From: JBFMHD01 sp040752395 [NCBI: Candidatus Hydrogenedentota bacterium]
Lineage (GTDB): Bacteria > JBFMHD01
Direction: 5' to 3'
NCBI GenBank assembly: GCA_040752395.1
Contig: JBFMHD010000130.1
Coordinates: forward strand, 1-7,894
DNA length: 7,894 bases
Made by a program: the position numbers and the translations under genes. The notes below the pieces were generated by a model, which made no database searches, had not been told where the DNA came from, and worked only from the letters and a program-made list of their open reading frames with translations. Below, one piece after another: positions 6,997 to 7,894 of the stretch (positions within the stretch are counted from its first letter, which is position 1; every line of letters begins with the position of its first letter).

Positions 6997-7894
6997 TTAA
7001 TAACTAAGATTGTCAAGGATTAAACGAGAGGCTTCTAATAAATCTTTTACTATAAAATCAGGTTTTTTATTAAAAGAATCGATCTCTTTAAGGGTTTCGG
7101 TCCCATTGCCAGTTAAAACAAGTATAGATTTGCAGCCAGCATTCTTTGCGGTCTCAATATCGCTTAATCTATCGCCTATAACATATGATCTACTAACGTT
7201 TATACCATATTCATCTCGCGCAAGATAAATAAGACCTGGGTTTGGCTTTCTATAGTGTGGGTTTTTTCTATGTTTTTCATCAGATGCATCTTCATAATAG
7301 GTAGAATAATATATTTTATCAATATATGCGTCTTTTTCTTTTAATAGAGCTATCATTTTATTGTGTATCTTTTCTAAATCCTCTTCTGTGAAATAGCCGC
7401 GGCCAACCCCGGATTGATTTGTTAGAGTAAATACCAGTATACCTGCCTGATTTAAGAGCTTTATGCCTTCAGCTGCTGCTGGATATAATTCAAACTCCTC
7501 TGGCTTATTAATATAACCGGGGTCAGGATTTATAGTTCCGTCCCTATCTATGAATACAGCTATCTTTGTCTTACCAGCTTCTGGTTGTTGGGGCTGTGGT
7601 TCAGGTTTTGGAAGTGGCAGTTGCTTTTCTTTTTCTATTTCTTTTAAAAAAATCTCGAGTCTTTGTATTACTTCAGCTACTTCAACTTCTTTAATGCATT
7701 TATAATCTTTACATTTGTTAATATTACATTTCTTACGACACTTTATATATTTTTCAAAATAATACTGCATAGGGAAGACAGGGTCGGTCCAGGATAAAGC
7801 ACCAACAGGACCAAAAATAGTAAACGTTGGGATACCAACAGCTCTTGCTATATGCTTATGTACGTTATCATTTCCCAAATAGAACCTTGCAAAC
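6997..7894 (-). CDS. Glycosyltransferase family 9 C-terminal domain fused to GmhB-like HAD phosphatase (5' end outside window)
   Basis: The frame is open at the right edge, so only the last 298 residues are seen, counted from the Phe codon at 7893-7891. Residues ~4-85 are the C-terminal part of a GT9 (heptosyltransferase-type) enzyme: YLGNDNVHKHIARAVGIP (5-22), FGP (27-29) and a four-cysteine stretch (52, 56, 61, 66) usual near the GT9 C-terminus. A Pro/Gln/Glu-rich linker follows (~92-107). Residues 109-298 are a HAD-IIIA phosphatase of the GmhB (heptose-1,7-bisphosphate 7-phosphatase) family: DRDGTIN (116-122, nucleophile Asp116 and acid/base Asp118), TLTNQSGVGRGYF (156-168), RKPNPG (215-220) and GDRLSD (240-245). 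The four zinc ligands expected just before RKP are absent. I infer one polypeptide that both makes a heptose precursor and transfers a sugar to a surface glycan; the exact substrates are unproven. The apparent start at 7878 is a TTG inside the GT9 domain, not a true start. The gene ends 79 bases before ileS. Confidence 0.88.
   Translation of the reverse strand, partial: FARFYLGNDNVHKHIARAVGIPTFTIFGPVGALSWTDPVFPMQYYFEKYIKCRKKCNINKCKDYKCIKEVEVAEVIQRLEIFLKEIEKEKQLPLPKPEPQPQQPEAGKTKIAVFIDRDGTINPDPGYINKPEEFELYPAAAEGIKLLNQAGILVFTLTNQSGVGRGYFTEEDLEKIHNKMIALLKEKDAYIDKIYYSTYYEDASDEKHRKNPHYRKPNPGLIYLARDEYGINVSRSYVIGDRLSDIETAKNAGCKSILVLTGNGTETLKEIDSFNKKPDFIVKDLLEASRLILDNLSY

Noticed and set aside
1-7894. 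Phage, insertion sequence, CRISPR, toxin-antitoxin or defence genes
   Set aside because: Every substantial frame is accounted for by envelope or housekeeping families. No transposase, integrase, inverted terminal repeats or spaced palindromic repeats were seen.

Overview
All recognisable genes lie on the minus strand and read from high to low coordinates, so the window looks like one tightly packed transcription unit of at least seven genes. In transcription order they are: a glycosyltransferase family 9 / GmhB-type phosphatase fusion (5' end cut by the window, ending at 6997), ileS (6917-4188), a TraR/DksA-type zinc-finger regulator (4191-3832), lspA (3832-3335), lgt (3277-2498), an rluD-type pseudouridine synthase (2501-1602), and a large polytopic DUF2723 protein (starting at 1615 and running off the left edge). 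Both edge genes are therefore partial.

The junctions are very tight. There is a 4-base ATGA overlap at ileS/dksA-like, a 1-base TAGTG overlap at dksA-like/lspA, a 4-base ATGA overlap at lgt/rluD and a 14-base overlap at rluD/DUF2723. Only two spacers exist: 79 bases before ileS, with a weak promoter candidate, and 57 bases between lspA and lgt. Most of the second spacer is a degenerate 7-base tandem repeat. There is no gene-free stretch longer than 300 bases. I saw no tRNA, rRNA, CRISPR, insertion sequence or convincing terminator.

The organism is a Gram-negative-type bacterium with AT-rich DNA (by eye about one third G+C, with many ATA and TTA codons). Heptose-type carbohydrate enzymes (GT9 plus GmhB-like) point to lipopolysaccharide or a related surface glycan, and lspA plus lgt show lipoprotein processing. 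The gene set and composition would fit an uncultivated lineage such as Omnitrophota, Elusimicrobiota or a similar candidate phylum, but this is an impression from gene order and base composition, not a phylogenetic result.

Functionally, most of the unit is housekeeping: isoleucine charging, transcription control through RNA polymerase, two consecutive steps of lipoprotein maturation (Lgt, then LspA) and large-subunit rRNA pseudouridylation. It is flanked by two surface-glycosylation genes. The least ordinary features are the GT9-GmhB fusion, whose phosphatase domain keeps the catalytic residues but has lost all four usual zinc ligands; the heptamer repeat filling the lspA-lgt spacer; and an A7 slippery-type heptamer exactly at the lgt stop / rluD start overlap. 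I found no clear evidence of a wholly new system.
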